Below, one piece after another: positions 5,554-8,276 of a DNA stretch of 8,276 nucleotides (the first letter of the stretch is position 1; the number at the start of each line of letters is the position of its first letter). This DNA is from Chitinophagaceae bacterium (GTDB lineage: Bacteria; Bacteroidota; Bacteroidia; Chitinophagales; Chitinophagaceae), in NCBI GenBank assembly GCA_016786965.1, contig JAEUVL010000808.1, positions 1-8,276 of the forward strand, written 5' to 3'. Both the position numbers and the translations under genes were made by a program. The notes beneath the pieces were generated by a model that saw only the letters and a list, made by a program, of their open reading frames with translations, was not told the DNA's origin and made no database searches.

Positions 5554-8276
5554 ATGCGTAAATTAGTTTTTGCTTTTAGTCTTGCCTTTCTGTTTCTGGG
5601 TGCACATACAGCCCTGGCACAGACAGCCCCCAAGCTGATAACCACTGTGGAGGGCATCAAGGAATATGAACTCAGCAACGGCCTTCGGGTGCTGCTGATG
5701 CCCGATGAATCGCAAACAAACCTGGTGGTGAACATTGTGTACAAAGTAGGTTCACGTCATGAAGGCTATGGTGAAAGTGGTATGGCACACCTGCTGGAGC
5801 ATATGCTCTTTAAACAGTGTAAAAAATTTACTGACATCAAGAAGGCGATCGCTGATAAAGGTGCTTCTGCCAATGGCACCACCTGGTACGACCGAACCAA
5901 CTACTATGAAATATTATCTGCCTCGGATGAAAACCTTCGCTGGGCCATAGACATGGAAGCTGACAGGATGGTGAACTCCAAAATATTGCCGGAGGAACTG
6001 AAAAAGGAATTCAGTGTGGTGCGTAATGAGTTTGAAATAGGAGAGAACTATCCCAGCGGCGTATTGCAGGAAAGAGTACTCTCCGCCATGTACCTCTGGC
6101 ACAACTATGGTAAATCAACTATCGGTAGCAAAGAAGATATTGAAAGAGTGAAAGCAGAGAACCTGAAGGTATTTTATAAAAAGTATTATCAACCTGATAA
6201 TGCCGTATTGATCATTGCCGGCAAATTTGATGAAAAAAAGGCACTGGCTTATTGCCAGCAATATTTTGGCCCGATACCCAAACCAACCAGGGTATTGCAA
6301 CCTACCTATACCGTAGAGCCGCCACAGGATGGCGAAAGGCAGGTAGCGCTTCGCCGTACGGGCGATATTCAGTACATCGGTATGGCTTATCACACGCCTT
6401 CGGTGGCTGATAAAGATTACCCTGCCAATGATGCATTGATCCAGGTGCTTACGAATGAACCATCAGGGGAGTTTTATAAAAAATTGGTGGACACCAAACT
6501 GGCTACGAGGGTGGGCGGCTACTCGCTGACGTTGTTTGATCCCGGCTTTTCTTATTTTGAGTGCGAGGTGCCAAAAGATAAAAGTATCGACAGTGCAAAG
6601 ATGGTGCTGTTCAATACCGCTGATGCCATTGCCAATATGACCATTACCGAAGAAGACCTTACCCGTGCAAAGAATATTATTTTAAAAGGCCTTGAAGATA
6701 ATATGAGCCGTACTCTTGACTGGGCGGTTGGATTAACAGAATTTATAGGGGCCGGCGACTGGCGTCTATGGTTCTTATACCGTGACCGTATTGAAAAACT
6801 AACGGTTGCTGATCTGCAGACCGTAGCGAAAAAGTATTATAAACCCTCTAACCGGACGTATGGTGTGTTTGTTCCCGATGCTGCGCCAGACAGAACCGTG
6901 GTGGCCGAAACTCCTGATATAAAAGCCCTGCTGAACGGCTATAAAGGAAAAGAAGCAGTGGCGCAAAAAGCCAACTTTGAGAATACGATCGAGAATATTA
7001 AGAAGAACATGCAGTATGGCACCCTTGCCAATGGTGGTAAATACGCCTTGCTTGAAAAACCTACCAAAGGAGATAAGATCGTTGCGTCTCTGACCCTTCG
7101 CTTCGGCGATGAAAAAAGCCTTGCCAATAAAAATGAAGTTGGCAGTATACTGGCAAGTATGTTAAAGGAAGGAACAACTACTAAAACGAAAGAACAAATA
7201 GCGGATGAACTGGACCGCATTAAAACAGATATTAGCTTTTCCGGTGGAGCCGGTGGGCTGAGTATTGGCATCAATACTGATAAAAAGAACCTGCCTGCCG
7301 CACTTGCTATGCTGGAGGATATGCTGAAACATCCCAAATTTGATAAGGCAGAGTTTGAAAAGAAACTGGTGGAAACAAAGGCTGCTTATGAAGCCAGTAA
7401 GAATGAACCTGACAACCTGGTGGATGAGAAACTATCGAAACTGACAACGGGTTATCCTGTCGGGCATCCCTTTTATGCCGCCAATACCGATGAATCGCTG
7501 GCTGAATTAAGCAAAGTAACGCTGGAGGATGTGAAGGAATACTATACTGAGTTTTATGGTGGCAATAATTCTGTATCCACCTTTGTGGGTGAATTAGACA
7601 AAAAGCAGATCATCACTTTCCTCGAAAACACATTCGGTAAATGGAACAGTAAAGCTTCTTATGCTGCTATTGAACCAAAACATTTTGAGGTGAAAGGAGC
7701 TACTGAAACGATCAATACTCCGGATAAGACCAATGCTGTACTGCTTGGTGCTGTTAATCTGAATATATCAAGGAAGCATCCTGACTACCCGGCGGTGGTA
7801 ATGGCCAATGATATACTGGGTGGGGGTGCCTTTTTATCTTCCCGTATTTCCAACAGGCTTCGGGAAAAAGAAGGAATGAGCTATGGGGCCGGAAGTTATA
7901 TCAACGTACAACCTAAATACAATACCGGTACATGGGGTGTATATGCGTATTTTAATCCATCGGACAAAGGAAGGCTGGACTCAGCCTTGCACCAGGAAAT
8001 TGATAAAGCGCTGAAGGATGGATTTACAGAAAATGAATTGAAGCTGGCGATCGGAAGTTTTAAGGAGCAAATGAAATCAACACTTGGGGCAAATGAAAAC
8101 CTCGCCGGACTTATTCAGTCCTATATGCTGAATGACAGGACGCTGGACGAATATGAGCAATTTCAAAGCAAGGTGAACCTGCTTACAATTGATGCGGTGA
8201 ACGCCACCCTGCGCAAGTATTTTGACAAGTCGAAGCTGATAACAGTATTTGGGGGTGATTTTGAAAAAGGTAAAGC
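5554..8276 (+). CDS. Exported M16 family (insulinase/pitrilysin-like) zinc metallopeptidase, 3'-truncated by window edge
   Basis: Two-lobed M16 peptidase, 907 codons visible with no stop, so the gene runs past the window; family members of this type are usually a little over 900 residues, so little is missing. Residues 1-23 are a Sec signal peptide (hydrophobic 5-20, cleavage after ALA, no lipobox Cys), placing it in the periplasm or outside. The N-lobe (about 35-450) carries the inverted zinc motif HLLEH (His79, Glu82, His83) and third ligand Glu159 in VRNEF, 76 residues after His83 as in mitochondrial processing peptidase beta. The C-lobe (about 485 onward) has lost the zinc motif (GSILASMLKEGT, from residue 530) but keeps the substrate-binding Arg770/Tyr777 pair in LREKEGMSYG. 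The lobes are joined by a charged linker at about 448-485. This is the expected layout of an active single-chain enzyme cleaving peptides. Substrate is unknown. It follows a terminator and is probably transcribed separately from the gene before it. Confidence 0.95.
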   Translation, partial: MRKLVFAFSLAFLFLGAHTALAQTAPKLITTVEGIKEYELSNGLRVLLMPDESQTNLVVNIVYKVGSRHEGYGESGMAHLLEHMLFKQCKKFTDIKKAIADKGASANGTTWYDRTNYYEILSASDENLRWAIDMEADRMVNSKILPEELKKEFSVVRNEFEIGENYPSGVLQERVLSAMYLWHNYGKSTIGSKEDIERVKAENLKVFYKKYYQPDNAVLIIAGKFDEKKALAYCQQYFGPIPKPTRVLQPTYTVEPPQDGERQVALRRTGDIQYIGMAYHTPSVADKDYPANDALIQVLTNEPSGEFYKKLVDTKLATRVGGYSLTLFDPGFSYFECEVPKDKSIDSAKMVLFNTADAIANMTITEEDLTRAKNIILKGLEDNMSRTLDWAVGLTEFIGAGDWRLWFLYRDRIEKLTVADLQTVAKKYYKPSNRTYGVFVPDAAPDRTVVAETPDIKALLNGYKGKEAVAQKANFENTIENIKKNMQYGTLANGGKYALLEKPTKGDKIVASLTLRFGDEKSLANKNEVGSILASMLKEGTTTKTKEQIADELDRIKTDISFSGGAGGLSIGINTDKKNLPAALAMLEDMLKHPKFDKAEFEKKLVETKAAYEASKNEPDNLVDEKLSKLTTGYPVGHPFYAANTDESLAELSKVTLEDVKEYYTEFYGGNNSVSTFVGELDKKQIITFLENTFGKWNSKASYAAIEPKHFEVKGATETINTPDKTNAVLLGAVNLNISRKHPDYPAVVMANDILGGGAFLSSRISNRLREKEGMSYGAGSYINVQPKYNTGTWGVYAYFNPSDKGRLDSALHQEIDKALKDGFTENELKLAIGSFKEQMKSTLGANENLAGLIQSYMLNDRTLDEYEQFQSKVNLLTIDAVNATLRKYFDKSKLITVFGGDFEKGK

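Noticed and set aside
6939..7337. 132-residue minus-strand open frame
   Set aside because: Antisense to the M16 peptidase; its hydrophobic Ser-rich sequence is typical of the complement of charged helical coding DNA.

Overview
The window looks like an ordinary chromosomal segment of a Bacteroidota species, most likely a member of the Chitinophagaceae. The evidence is a secreted protein ending in a gliding-motility/type IX secretion 'type B' C-terminal domain, AT-rich spacers without clear Shine-Dalgarno sequences, and the enolase and M16 peptidase sequence types. The genus cannot be named from the sequence alone.

Layout. The left third (1-2797) is all on the minus strand. Read in the direction of transcription it holds eno (enolase, 2797-1508), ftsB/divIC (septum formation initiator, 1432-1106), a 77-residue protein of unknown function (996-763) followed by a strong intrinsic terminator (708-738), and then nth (endonuclease III), which starts at 606 and runs off the left edge lacking only its last few codons. 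The right two thirds are on the plus strand: a large secreted multi-domain protein with PKD/Ig-like modules and a T9SS type B sorting domain (3006-5465), its terminator (5508-5535), and an exported M16 zinc metallopeptidase (5554 to beyond the right edge). The divergent 208-bp spacer 2798-3005 must carry the promoters for eno and for the large secreted protein.

How the genes relate. The left part is housekeeping: glycolysis, cell division and base-excision repair. The eno-ftsB adjacency recurs in distant bacteria. The right part is envelope biology: a surface or secreted adhesin-like protein and a periplasmic or secreted peptidase, separated by a terminator and so probably separate transcription units. 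I see no mobile element, CRISPR array, tRNA, rRNA or defence system.

The less ordinary observations are two period-7 tandem repeats in minus-strand gene spacers, an AT-rich hairpin plus T-run in front of the large secreted protein, that protein's GTG start and lack of a visible PorP/SprF partner, and the small unknown protein whose shape recalls an anti-sigma N-terminal region without zinc ligands. None of these is strong evidence for a new system.
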